From positions 1-64,000 of the forward strand of contig NZ_DASQNA010000027.1 in the NCBI RefSeq assembly GCF_035645195.1: a DNA stretch of 64,000 nucleotides, in the 5' to 3' direction. This DNA is from Paenibacillus sp. (GTDB lineage: Bacteria > Bacillota > Bacilli > Paenibacillales > YIM-B00363). Both the position numbers and the translations under genes were made by a program. Below, one piece after another: positions 15,093-23,472 of this stretch. A model generated the notes under the pieces. It was not told the origin of the DNA. It saw only the letters and a program-made list of their open reading frames with translations, and ran no database searches. Every line of letters starts with the position of its first letter. Position 1 is the first letter of the stretch.

Positions 15093-16640
15093 ATGGATCG
15101 CAACCGAACGAAATTGAACTGGGTCGTCGCCGGCTTGCTGCTCGGCTTGTTCGTCGGCGCGCTCGATCAGACGATCGTTTCCACCGCCATGCCGACCGTC
15201 GTGACGGAGCTCGGCGGCTTCGAGTTTTACGTGTGGGTATTCTCGGCTTATATGATCGCGACGGTCATCGCCACGCCGATTTTCGGCAAGCTGTCCGACA
15301 TTTACGGGCGGAAGCTGTTTTTCCAGCTCGGACTCGCGATTTTCCTGGTCGGATCGGTGCTGTGCGGCGTCGCCGGCAGCATGACCGAGCTCGTCATTTA
15401 CCGCGCGGTGCAGGGCATCGGCGGCGGCGCGCTCATGCCGATCGCGTTCGCCGTCATTTTCGACATCTTCCCGCCGGAGAAGCGGGGCAAGATGAACGGC
15501 TTGTTCGGCGCCGTCTTCGGTTTGTCGAGCGTGCTCGGCCCGTCGCTCGGCGCTTACATTACCGATTACATCGATTGGCGATGGGTGTTCTACATCAACG
15601 TGCCGATCGGCATCGCCGCCATGTTCTTAATCCATTACGGCTATCGCGAAAGTCAGGCGTTCCGCAAGCAGCGCATCGACTGGGCGGGAGCGACGACGCT
15701 CGTCGGCGGCATTCTCGCCTTCATGTTCGCGATCGAGCTCGGCGGCGCGGAGACGTTCGCGTGGGGCTCGCCGCAAATCGTCGGCTTATTCGCCGCGTTC
15801 GCGATTCTCTTCGCTCTCTTCTTCGCGGTAGAGCGCCGGACGAAAGATCCGATCGTCGAGCTGAAGCTGTTCAAGAACCGGCTGTTCGCTGCGAGCCAGG
15901 CGATCAGCTTCTTCTACGGCATCATGATGATGGCCGGCGCCACGTACATCCCGCTGTTCATCCAGGGCGTGTACGGCGAATCCGCGAGCGCGGCGGGCCA
16001 GACGCTCACGCCGATGATGCTGGCGGTCGTCGCCAGCAGCGTCGCCGGCGGACCGCTCGTCGGCCGGCTGTCGTACCGCAGCATCATGCTGATGTCGACG
16101 GCGATTCTCGCGGTCGCGATGACGCTGCTCGGCACGATGACCGTCGACACGCCCCGCTGGGTCGTGACGATGTACATGGTGCTCGTCGGGCTCGGCATCG
16201 GCGTCAATTTCGTCGTGCTGAACATTTCGGCGCTGCACGGCCTGCCAGGGCAGTACAAAGGCGCGGCGATTTCGCTGCTGACGTTCTTCCGGACGATCGG
16301 CTCCGCGCTCGGCGTCACCGTGCTCGGCGTCGTGCAGAAGATGGTGTACAACGACCGGATCGCGGAGACGTTCCCGGACCCGGCCGCGGCGGCGCGGTTC
16401 GCCGACCCGAAGGCGCTCCTCGTGCCCGACGCGCGGGCGGCGCTGCCGCCGGAGATGCTGGCCGGGGCGACGAAGGCGCTCGCCGACTCGATCTCGTTCT
16501 TGTTCCTTGCGTCCATCGCGATCCCGGCGATCGGCCTCGTGTTCGTGCTGATGCTGGGGAACGCGCGAATGGAGCTCTCCAAAGCGGGTCCTCAAGGCGG
16601 GGCGGAGGACGGAGCGGCGCCGGCGCCGATCGGCCACTGA
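15093..16640 (+). CDS. MFS drug exporter, DHA2 (EmrB/QacA) family, 14 helices
   Basis: A 515-residue drug:proton antiporter of the 14-helix type. The DHA2 signature LDQTIVSTAMPTV is in helix 1 (about residues 24-36). Motif A is GKLSDIYGRK, motif B is in VIYRAVQGIGGGALMP, and motif C-like GLSSVLGPSLGAYI is in helix 5. The C-terminal tail is alanine- and glycine-rich. ATG 15093 follows AAAAGGGCAGAGG. It stands alone behind the inverted-repeat promoter at 15018, with no regulator gene adjacent, so regulation must come from elsewhere or from that leader. The substrate is unknown. Confidence 0.9.
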   Translation: MDRNRTKLNWVVAGLLLGLFVGALDQTIVSTAMPTVVTELGGFEFYVWVFSAYMIATVIATPIFGKLSDIYGRKLFFQLGLAIFLVGSVLCGVAGSMTELVIYRAVQGIGGGALMPIAFAVIFDIFPPEKRGKMNGLFGAVFGLSSVLGPSLGAYITDYIDWRWVFYINVPIGIAAMFLIHYGYRESQAFRKQRIDWAGATTLVGGILAFMFAIELGGAETFAWGSPQIVGLFAAFAILFALFFAVERRTKDPIVELKLFKNRLFAASQAISFFYGIMMMAGATYIPLFIQGVYGESASAAGQTLTPMMLAVVASSVAGGPLVGRLSYRSIMLMSTAILAVAMTLLGTMTVDTPRWVVTMYMVLVGLGIGVNFVVLNISALHGLPGQYKGAAISLLTFFRTIGSALGVTVLGVVQKMVYNDRIAETFPDPAAAARFADPKALLVPDARAALPPEMLAGATKALADSISFLFLASIAIPAIGLVFVLMLGNARMELSKAGPQGGAEDGAAPAPIGH

Positions 16641-16760
16641 CGGAGGCGGCGCGGACTAGGAATAGGAGCCCTTACGCTGCCATAGGATTATACAATCCGG
16701 CCTCGCCTCAGTCCGATGTCGGTCGGGCGCGGCTAAGGCGCTAAAGGAAAGGATGATGAT

Positions 16761-17153
16761 GTGAACGCAGGGTTTTGGATTCGGTTCGGCGCAAGTTTGT
16801 TGGACGGCATCATCGTGAACATTCCGCTGCTCATCGTCGCGCATGCGTTATTCGGGGCGGAGAACCGGGATTGGGTGTCGAATCTCTTGTACACGCTCTA
16901 CGCATTGATCGTTCCGGTCGTCTGGAGCGGCTACACCGTCGGCAAAAAAATATGCGGCATCCGCATCCGGAAGGTCGACGACGAATCGCCGCCTACGATC
17001 GGTACGATGCTTCTTCGCCAAGTGGTCGGCAGCCTGGTGTACGTCGTCACGCTCGGCATCGGTCTCATTATCAGCGCGATCATGGTCGGCGTCCGGGACG
17101 ACAAACGGGCGATCCACGATTTCATCGCAGGTACGGAAGTCGTCCGCGATTAA
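16761..17153 (+). CDS. RDD family membrane protein
   Basis: A 130-residue protein with three hydrophobic segments and the RDD-family landmarks: FWIRFGASLLDGII at the N-terminus (the R..D pair), GKKICGIRIRKV in the loop, and KRAIHDFIAGTEVV at the C-terminus. The family's molecular role is poorly defined; some members are linked to Na+ tolerance. The start is GTG 16761 behind AAAGGAAAGG. Upstream (16641-16760) is a 120-base gap with a TACAAT but no matching -35. It ends at a shared bidirectional terminator. Confidence 0.85.
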   Translation: MNAGFWIRFGASLLDGIIVNIPLLIVAHALFGAENRDWVSNLLYTLYALIVPVVWSGYTVGKKICGIRIRKVDDESPPTIGTMLLRQVVGSLVYVVTLGIGLIISAIMVGVRDDKRAIHDFIAGTEVVRD

Positions 17154-17161
17154 AGCCAACG

Positions 17162-17195
17162 AAAAAGAACCTACCCTTTGCGGGTAGGTTCTTTT
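17162..17195. terminator. Bidirectional intrinsic terminator
   Basis: AAAAAGAACCTACCC and GGGTAGGTTCTTTTT form a perfect 15-bp stem with a four- or five-base loop and a T-run on both strands. It serves the RDD gene (plus) and the membrane protein gene at 17221 (minus). Confidence 0.93.
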
Positions 17196-17220
17196 TGTTC
17201 GCTTGGGCGGGGACGAGCGG

Positions 17221-17904
17221 TTAGGCGGCGCGTTCCGCGACGGTCCCCGAACGCAGCGCGCCCCACGCGAGCAGCGCGAACACGGCGGCTCCGGTAACGT
17301 CGCTCAGCGCGTCGGGCATCTTCGCGACGTCTTTGGCGATCGCGATCGCGATGACGGCGATTATGCCCCACAGCGGCAGCTTCCCCGCGCGGTACAGTCC
17401 GACCGCGAACACGATGATGCCGACGAGGTACGAGACGATCAGCAGCAGGAACGGAATGAGGAACGGCCCGCTCTCCCACTTCGTCCACAGCGCGATCATC
17501 GCTTCCCGCTGCTCGGGCAAGCCGGCCATCGTGACGACGATGTATTCCAGGAAGGCGACGGCCGAATGCGCCATATTGCCGGCGACGGCGATCGCCGCTC
17601 CGACCGCCGCGGCGCCCGCTCCGCGCCCCTCGAGGCGGCGGGCGGCGAAGAAGAAGGCCAGCGCGACGACCACCGAATACGCAAGATCCAAATAGGGGGT
17701 CATCATGGCCGCTCCGGGGTTCGCAGCGATCATGTCCAACGTGCCGGCCGCTTGCTCGCCTCCGGGCAGCTCCGGATTTTGGACGACGGCCATGACGAGA
17801 AAGAGAAGGGCGATCAGGGCGAACAAGACGCCGCCGACTCCCGAGCCCGCCGTCTTCCGCCGCGCGGCGGCTTCTTCGACGGCAAGTTGCACTGCATGCT
17901 TCAT
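17221..17904 (-). CDS. Integral membrane protein of about 227 residues, unknown function
   Basis: I do not recognise this family with confidence. After a short charged start (MKHAVQLAVEEAAARRK) there are six predicted transmembrane helices with small polar loops, and glutamate, histidine and tryptophan lie in the central WTKWESGPFLIP and NMAHSAVAFLEYI segments. The overall look is similar to DUF4386-like proteins. The start ATG 17904 follows AAGGAGCGG; the frame upstream of it has no ribosome binding site. That AAGGAG sits in one arm of an 8-bp inverted repeat (17917-17948), which could control translation. It is monocistronic. Confidence 0.7.
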   Translation of the reverse strand: MKHAVQLAVEEAAARRKTAGSGVGGVLFALIALLFLVMAVVQNPELPGGEQAAGTLDMIAANPGAAMMTPYLDLAYSVVVALAFFFAARRLEGRGAGAAAVGAAIAVAGNMAHSAVAFLEYIVVTMAGLPEQREAMIALWTKWESGPFLIPFLLLIVSYLVGIIVFAVGLYRAGKLPLWGIIAVIAIAIAKDVAKMPDALSDVTGAAVFALLAWGALRSGTVAERAA

Positions 17905-17916
17905 ACGCGATCCGCT

Positions 17917-17948
17917 CCTTGAACCTAAAGTGTTGGTTGAGTTCAAGG
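17917..17948 (-). promoter_or_regulatory. Inverted repeat covering the ribosome binding site of the 17221-17904 gene
   Basis: CCTTGAAC and GTTCAAGG are perfect 8-bp arms separated by 16 bases. Read on the minus strand, the second arm contributes AAGG of the AAGGAG ribosome binding site. A folded leader would hide it; on DNA the dyad could be an operator. Confidence 0.5.
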
Positions 17949-18046
17949 ATGATTGTACGGAACGTCGCGTCCCGCCGTCATGGGACTTCTTCCCGGAGAG
18001 CGTCCCGAAGCCGCTCCCGAATCGCTCGGTCCCGGCGCCTCGCGTA

Positions 18047-18253
18047 TTACTTCGCTTTGAAATGGACGACCGCGGTATACAGCATTTTATTATGCAGCGG
18101 ATGGAACGTCGCTTGATGCTGCACGTTGTGCACGCTCAGCAGCAGCGCTTTATTGATTTCGATCTGCTCATCGATGCGCTTTTCCAGCGTTTTCAGATCG
18201 AACGCCTCGACGAACTCTACTTTATCCTCGATTTTGTCCAGCATGAACCCCAT
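18047..18253 (-). CDS. Small cytosolic protein, DUF2536 (YrzA-like)
   Basis: A 68-residue soluble protein with the pattern LDKIEDKVEFVEAFDLKTLEKRIDEQIEINKAL, a long amphipathic helix, followed by LLSVHNVQHQ and the ending YTAVVHFKAK. I associate this pattern with the DUF2536 family (B. subtilis YrzA); function unknown. The start ATG 18253 has GGAGGG 8 nt upstream. It diverges from the sugar-binding protein gene at 18434. The 98 bases after its stop hold nothing recognised. Confidence 0.7.
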   Translation of the reverse strand: MGFMLDKIEDKVEFVEAFDLKTLEKRIDEQIEINKALLLSVHNVQHQATFHPLHNKMLYTAVVHFKAK

Positions 18254-18372
18254 AATGCGGTCCCTCCGTTTTCCCGATATTTCTGTATTTCGCTCGAGAA
18301 TCAGTATACAACAAGCTAAATATTTAAAAAAACGAGTTGATTCATTGCAAAGACCCGCGCCGGATTCGCCCC

Positions 18373-18378
18373 TATACT
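18373..18378 (+). promoter_or_regulatory. -10 box of the chvE-gguAB operon
   Basis: TATACT stands about 55 bases before the chvE start in a 180-base divergent interval. No matching -35 is present at 16-18 bp, which fits a promoter that needs an activator such as the AraC-type response regulator encoded at 25273. Confidence 0.4.
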
Positions 18379-18433
18379 TGGTTTACAAGCAACGAGTAAG
18401 CGGTTGCAGACTTAAACACCGGAGGGGTAAACA

Positions 18434-19597
18434 ATGAAAAAAGCATGGGTACTATTGCTGCTCGCGGCGATGTTGATCGTGGCGGCGGCTTGCGGCCAGT
18501 CGGCCGGCGGCGGTTCGGCGGAGGAGAGCGGGGGCGCGAGCCAAGCGTCGGGAGGCGGCGAAAGCCAGGCGTCCGGCGGCGGGGAAGCGAAGCCGAAGGC
18601 GGGCGGCAGCGGGTTCGTCGGCATCTCCATGCCGACGAAATCGTCGGAGCGCTGGGTCAGCGACGGCGAAAGCATGGTGAAGGAATTCGAAGCGCTCGGC
18701 TACAAGACGGATCTGCAGTACGCGGAAGACGTCGTCGAAAACCAGGTGGCGCAGCTCGAGAACATGATCACCAAGGGCGTCAATATTTTGGTTATCGCGC
18801 CGATCGACGGCGAATCGCTGACGAACGTGCTGGAGCAGGCGAACAAAGCGGGCATCAAGGTCATCTCCTATGACCGGCTGATCAAGAAAACGGAGCATAT
18901 CAGCTACTACGCGACGTTCGACAACTTCAAGGTCGGCGTGCTCCAAGCGTCGTACATCGAACAAAAGCTCGGCCTCAAAGACGGGAAAGGCCCTTACAAC
19001 ATCGAGCTGTTCGCGGGCTCCCCGGACGACAACAACGCGTACTTCTTCTTCGACGGCGCGATGTCCATTCTTAAGCCGTACATCGACAGCGGCAAGCTCG
19101 TGGTGCGCAGCGGCCAGACGTCGATCGAGCAGGTGGCTACGCTTCGATGGGACGGCGCGTTGGCGCAATCCCGGATGGACAATTTGCTGAGCGCGCATTA
19201 CGCAACGGAACAAGTGCACGCGGTGCTGTCTCCGTACGACGGCATCTCGATCGGCATCATCTCTTCGCTGAAGGGCGTAGGCTACGGCACCGGAAGCCAG
19301 TCGATGCCGATCATCACCGGGCAGGACGCGGAGCTCGCGTCGGTGAAGTCGATCATCGCCGGCGAACAGACGCAAACCGTGTTTAAGGATACGCGGGAAT
19401 TGGCGAAAAAAGCGGTCGCGATGGCGGACGCCGTGCTGAAGGGCCAGGAAGCGGAAGTGAACGACACGACGACGTACGACAACGGCGTGAAGGTCGTTCC
19501 GTCCTACCTGCTCGAGCCGGTATCGGTCGACGCGACGAACTATGAGGAAGTATTGGTCGGCAGCGGGTATTACACGAAGGAAGAATTAGGCCGATAA
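18434..19597 (+). CDS. chvE: Multiple-monosaccharide ABC transporter substrate-binding lipoprotein (ChvE-like)
   Basis: A 387-residue secreted lipoprotein with a signal peptide ending in AAAC (Cys at about residue 20) and a long Ser/Gly/Ala/Glu linker up to about residue 58. From [17 protein letters not shown] onward it follows Agrobacterium ChvE closely ([53 protein letters not shown]), a protein that binds xylose, galactose, glucose and arabinose. The start ATG 18434 lies behind GGAGGGG. It feeds the GguA/GguB importer that follows. A strong hairpin after its stop probably favours higher expression of the binding protein. Confidence 0.93.
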   Translation: MKKAWVLLLLAAMLIVAAACGQSAGGGSAEESGGASQASGGGESQASGGGEAKPKAGGSGFVGISMPTKSSERWVSDGESMVKEFEALGYKTDLQYAEDVVENQVAQLENMITKGVNILVIAPIDGESLTNVLEQANKAGIKVISYDRLIKKTEHISYYATFDNFKVGVLQASYIEQKLGLKDGKGPYNIELFAGSPDDNNAYFFFDGAMSILKPYIDSGKLVVRSGQTSIEQVATLRWDGALAQSRMDNLLSAHYATEQVHAVLSPYDGISIGIISSLKGVGYGTGSQSMPIITGQDAELASVKSIIAGEQTQTVFKDTRELAKKAVAMADAVLKGQEAEVNDTTTYDNGVKVVPSYLLEPVSVDATNYEEVLVGSGYYTKEELGR

Positions 19598-19618
19598 TTC
19601 GGGGGCGAGAGGGCCGGT

Positions 19619-19654
19619 GCAGCGACCTTACGTTACGGCGTAAGACGTCGCTGC
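19619..19654 (+). promoter_or_regulatory. Intercistronic stem-loop between chvE and gguA
   Basis: GCAGCGAC (19619-19626) and CTTACG (19627-19632) pair with CGTAAG (19639-19644) and GTCGCTGC (19647-19654), giving 14 bp with one two-base bulge and a six-base loop. No T-run follows, so it looks like an mRNA-stabilising or processing hairpin rather than a terminator. Confidence 0.7.
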
Positions 19655-19687
19655 GCCGCGTTCGTCCATGCGGGAGGTGCGGAAAGC

Positions 19688-21247
19688 ATGACCGACGTCA
19701 TCCTCGAAATGAGGAACATCACGAAGACGTTCCCCGGCGTCAAAGCGCTCGAGGACGTCAACCTGCGGGTGAGGCAGGGGGAAATCCACGCGCTGATGGG
19801 CGAGAACGGGGCGGGAAAGTCGACGCTGATGAAGGTGCTCAGCGGCGTATACCCGCACGGCACGTACGAAGGGGACATTTTGTACAAAGGAAAAACCTGC
19901 GAATTCAAAGACATCAAGCAGAGCGAGAGCGAAGGGATCGTCATCATTCATCAGGAACTGGCGCTCATTCCGTATTTGTCGATCGCCGAAAATATTTTCC
20001 TCGGCAACGAACAAGCGCGGTTCGGCGTCGTCGACTGGAACGAAACGGTGCGGAAGACGGGGGAGCTGCTCCGCAAGGTCGGCCTGTCCGAATCGCCGAA
20101 GACGGTCGTGTCGACGCTCGGGGTAGGCAAACAGCAGCTGGTGGAAATCGCGAAGGCGCTTGCGAAGAAAGTGCAGCTGCTCATCCTCGACGAGCCGACC
20201 GCGGCGCTGAACGAAGACGACAGCGCGAATTTGCTTCAGCTGCTGCTCGAGTTCAAACGCCAGGGCATCTCTTCGATCCTGATTTCCCATAAGCTGAACG
20301 AAGTCGCCCAAGTCGCCGACGCGATCACGATTTTGCGCGACGGGAAGACGATCGAGACGCTGTATACGAAGGACGGTACGGTGACGGAAGACCGAATTAT
20401 CAAAGGGATGGTCGGCCGCGATTTAACCCAGCGCTTCCCGGTCCGCACCCCGAACATCGGGGACGTATCGTTCGAAGTGCGCAACTGGACCGTATACCAT
20501 CCGACGCAGCCGGACCGCAAAGTGATCGACGGCGTCAGCCTCGAGCTGAGACGGGGCGAAATCGTCGGCATCGCGGGCTTGATGGGCTCGGGGCGAACGG
20601 AATTCGCCATGAGCGTCTTCGGCAAATCGTACGGCAAACGCATCAGCGGCACGCTGCGCAAGGACGGACGGGAAGTCGCGTTCAACGACGTCAGCGAGGC
20701 GATCGAAGGCGGCATCGCGTACGTGACGGAAGATCGCAAACATTACGGCTTGGTGCTGATCGACAATATCAAGCGCAACATTACGCTGCCGAATCTCGGG
20801 AAAATCTCGAAGCGGTTCGTCGTCGACGAAAATCGGGAAATCGTCGAGGCCGAAGCGTTCCGCAAGCAAATGAACATCAAAACGCCGAGCATTCTTCAGA
20901 CGACCGGCCTTCTAAGCGGCGGAAACCAGCAGAAAGTCGTGCTCAGCAAATGGATATTTTCGGAACCGGACGTGCTCATCCTCGACGAACCGACGCGGGG
21001 CATCGACGTCGGGGCGAAATACGAAATCTATACGATCATCCAGCGCCTCGCTTCGGAGGGCAAAGCGGTGCTTGTCATCTCATCCGAGCTGCCGGAAATT
21101 CTCGGGCTGTGCGATCGCATCTACGTGATGAACGAAGGGAAAATCACCGGCGAAGTTCCGCGCGAGCAGGCGTCGCAGGAGCTGCTTATGAAATATATGA
21201 CAGGGGCAAGGAGGGACGAGCGTGGGGAAGCTATCGGGGCTGTTTAA
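19688..21247 (+). CDS. gguA: Multiple-monosaccharide ABC transporter ATP-binding protein (GguA/MmsA-type)
   Basis: A 519-residue tandem ATPase that drives sugar import. Domain 1 has Walker [10 protein letters not shown] (about residues 38-46), signature LGVGKQQ and Walker [12 protein letters not shown]. Domain 2 has the degenerate P-loop [10 protein letters not shown] usual for RbsA/XylG-type second domains, signature LSGGNQQK and Walker [13 protein letters not shown]. Probably only domain 1 has a full site. ATG 19688 is preceded by GGGAGGTGCGG. The permease start lies 26 nt inside the 3' end of this gene, so they are coupled. Confidence 0.94.
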   Translation: MTDVILEMRNITKTFPGVKALEDVNLRVRQGEIHALMGENGAGKSTLMKVLSGVYPHGTYEGDILYKGKTCEFKDIKQSESEGIVIIHQELALIPYLSIAENIFLGNEQARFGVVDWNETVRKTGELLRKVGLSESPKTVVSTLGVGKQQLVEIAKALAKKVQLLILDEPTAALNEDDSANLLQLLLEFKRQGISSILISHKLNEVAQVADAITILRDGKTIETLYTKDGTVTEDRIIKGMVGRDLTQRFPVRTPNIGDVSFEVRNWTVYHPTQPDRKVIDGVSLELRRGEIVGIAGLMGSGRTEFAMSVFGKSYGKRISGTLRKDGREVAFNDVSEAIEGGIAYVTEDRKHYGLVLIDNIKRNITLPNLGKISKRFVVDENREIVEAEAFRKQMNIKTPSILQTTGLLSGGNQQKVVLSKWIFSEPDVLILDEPTRGIDVGAKYEIYTIIQRLASEGKAVLVISSELPEILGLCDRIYVMNEGKITGEVPREQASQELLMKYMTGARRDERGEAIGAV

Positions 21248-22385
21248 AGCCAATATGCGCCAATACGGAATGATCATCGCGCTGTTGTCCATCGTGATCC
21301 TATTCCAAATCATCACGGACGGCATTTTGTTGAAGCCGCTGAACATTACGAATCTGATTTTGCAAAACAGCTATATCCTAGTGCTCGCGATCGGGATGGT
21401 GCTCGTGATCATCACGGGGCATATCGATTTGTCCGTCGGCTCGGTGGCGGCGTTCGTCGGCGCCGTCTCGGCGATCATGATGGTCGATATGCAGCTGCCG
21501 ATGCCGCTCGCGTTCGTCCTGTCCCTCTTGATCGGCGGGCTGATCGGGGCATGGCAGGGCTTTTGGGTCGCGTACGTCCGCATTCCGTCGTTCATCGTGA
21601 CGCTGGCCGGCATGCTGCTGTTCCGGGGACTCACGATGGTCGTGTTGAACGGGCAATCGATTTCGCCGTTTCCCCCCGCATTCCAGAAAATCAGCTCCGG
21701 CTTCCTTCCGGATTGGTTCGGGGGCGGGACCGTTCATTTGCTGACGATCGTCATCGGCATTCTCTTGACGCTCGTTCTCTTCTTCGGCGAAGCGCGGAAT
21801 CGTCGAACGCAGTTGAAATACGGTTTCGACGTGCTGCCCAAGGGGCTGTTCGCGGCGAAGCTGATCGCGATCGCGGCCGCGATCAACATGTTCACGTACG
21901 TGCTGGCCACGTATGAAGGCATCCCGAACATTCTAATCATCCTGTTCGTCCTCATCGTGATTTATACGTTCGTCACGAATCGGACCGTGGCCGGCCGCCA
22001 TATTTACGCGTTGGGCGGCAACGAGAAGGCGGCCGGTTTGTCGGGCGTCAAGACGAAGCGGGTCACCTTCTGGGTTTTCGTGAACATGGGCGTGCTCGCG
22101 GCGCTGTCGGGCCTCATATTCGCGGCGCGTCTCAATGCGGCGACGCCGAAGGCGGGCATCAACTTCGAGCTCGACGCGATCGCGGCCGTCTTCATCGGCG
22201 GCGCTTCCGCGACGGGCGGCATCGGGACGGTCGTCGGGGCGATCGTCGGCGGTCTCGTGATGGGCGTCATGAACAACGGGATGTCGATCGTCGGCCTCGG
22301 CATCGATTGGCAGCAGGGGATTAAGGGGCTGGTGCTCTTGCTCGCCGTCGGATTCGACATTTATAATAAGAACAAATCCGCATAA
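21222..22385 (+). CDS. gguB: Multiple-monosaccharide ABC transporter permease (GguB/MmsB-type)
   Basis: A 387-residue permease with about ten hydrophobic helices, of the RbsC/XylH class. It carries the family segments [14 protein letters not shown] (helix 3 region), [18 protein letters not shown] and [19 protein letters not shown]. It forms the membrane channel for the ChvE/GguA system. The start is GTG 21222, 5 nt after AAGGAGGG, within the end of gguA. A hairpin at 22401 follows before the sensor genes. Confidence 0.93.
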   Translation: MGKLSGLFKANMRQYGMIIALLSIVILFQIITDGILLKPLNITNLILQNSYILVLAIGMVLVIITGHIDLSVGSVAAFVGAVSAIMMVDMQLPMPLAFVLSLLIGGLIGAWQGFWVAYVRIPSFIVTLAGMLLFRGLTMVVLNGQSISPFPPAFQKISSGFLPDWFGGGTVHLLTIVIGILLTLVLFFGEARNRRTQLKYGFDVLPKGLFAAKLIAIAAAINMFTYVLATYEGIPNILIILFVLIVIYTFVTNRTVAGRHIYALGGNEKAAGLSGVKTKRVTFWVFVNMGVLAALSGLIFAARLNAATPKAGINFELDAIAAVFIGGASATGGIGTVVGAIVGGLVMGVMNNGMSIVGLGIDWQQGIKGLVLLLAVGFDIYNKNKSA

Positions 22386-22400
22386 CCCACCCGTTGAAGC

Positions 22401-22424
22401 AAAGCCGCCCCTCGAGGCGGCTTT
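22401..22424 (+). terminator. Hairpin after gguB (terminator or attenuator)
   Basis: AAAGCCGCC pairs with GGCGGCTTT around CCTCGA, and only a short T stretch is included. Some transcription probably continues into the receptor/kinase/regulator genes that start 29 bases later. Confidence 0.6.
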
Positions 22425-22452
22425 ACGCGCCTTAGCCCCAAGGAGGATGTTC

Positions 22453-23472
22453 ATGAAAAAGCTGCTCATCGTGTATTCCGTGCTGATCGCCGCATTCGGT
22501 TTGTTCTTTTACATCTATTTTTTCCGCGGGGATCAACAGGCTTCGTGGGAAAGCGCTTACGCCGGATCGATGCAGGGCTCTGCGGAAGAACATTACGTGA
22601 TGGTGACGTTCCTATCGGGCATCGATTATTGGAAGAGCTGTCTGAAGGGATTCGAGGACGCGGCGGAAGCGCTCGGCGTGTCCGTCGAATACCGCGGCGC
22701 GACGTCCTATGACGTGCACGAGCAAATCACGGTCATGGAGCAGGTCATCGCAAGGAAGCCGGCGGGCATCGCGCTGACGGCGATGGATCCGGCCGCGCTC
22801 GTCGACACGATCAATAAAGCGGTGGACAGCGGCATCCCCGTCGTCCTGTTCGACTCGGGGGCGGAGGGCAGCAAGGCGTATTCGTTCCTCGGCACCGACA
22901 ATTACAACGCCGGCGCCGCCGCCGCGCGCCAGATGGCGAAGCTGACGGGCGGCGGCGGGCAGGTCGCCGTCGTCACGCTGCCGAATCAGCTGAATCACGA
23001 GGAGCGCGTGGCCGGCTTCCGCGCCGCGCTGCGCGCCGAATTTCCGGACATCGACGTGGTTGCGGTCGAGAACGGGAAGGGCGATCAGCTTGCCTCGGAG
23101 CAGGTCGCGAGGGAGCTGCTCGAGGAATACCCGAAGCTGCGCGGCATATTCGTCACGGAAGCGAACGGCGGCGTCGGCGTCGGGGCGGCCGTCAAGAAGG
23201 CGAACCGGCTGCCGGACGTCAGCATCGTGAGCTTCGATACCGACAAGGGAACGCTCGACATGGTGCGCGACGGCACAATCGCGGCCACGATGGCGCAGGG
23301 GACGTGGAACATGGGGTACTGGTCGCTCATGCATTTGTTCCATCTCCATCACGGCTTGGCGCGTCCGGTGCCGAACTGGGAGCAGGCCGACGTGCCGCTG
23401 CTGCCGACGTACGTGGACACCGGCGTTTCGGTCGTGACGCGCGACAACGTGGAGCATTATTATGCGAAATAA
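22453..23472 (+). CDS. Membrane-anchored periplasmic-binding-protein-like sugar receptor of a three-component system
   Basis: A 339-residue protein with an uncleaved-looking N-terminal helix (LLIVYSVLIAAFGLFFYIYFF) and a type-1 periplasmic binding fold related to RbsB (VTFLSGIDYWKSCLKGFEDAA, FDSGAEGSKAYSFLGTDN, FVTEANGGVGVG). It has no lipobox. It is probably an extracytoplasmic sugar sensor that talks to the adjacent kinase, comparable to XylFII of the clostridial XylFII-LytS-YesN system, rather than an import component. ATG 22453 is chosen because AAGGAGG is 7 nt upstream; ATG 22447 is too close to it. Its stop overlaps the kinase start by 11 nt. Confidence 0.8.
   Translation: MKKLLIVYSVLIAAFGLFFYIYFFRGDQQASWESAYAGSMQGSAEEHYVMVTFLSGIDYWKSCLKGFEDAAEALGVSVEYRGATSYDVHEQITVMEQVIARKPAGIALTAMDPAALVDTINKAVDSGIPVVLFDSGAEGSKAYSFLGTDNYNAGAAAARQMAKLTGGGGQVAVVTLPNQLNHEERVAGFRAALRAEFPDIDVVAVENGKGDQLASEQVARELLEEYPKLRGIFVTEANGGVGVGAAVKKANRLPDVSIVSFDTDKGTLDMVRDGTIAATMAQGTWNMGYWSLMHLFHLHHGLARPVPNWEQADVPLLPTYVDTGVSVVTRDNVEHYYAK

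Noticed and set aside
22447-22452. ATG 22447 as the start of the sugar receptor
   Set aside because: It is one base from the AGGAGG, too close for initiation. ATG 22453 has the right spacing.
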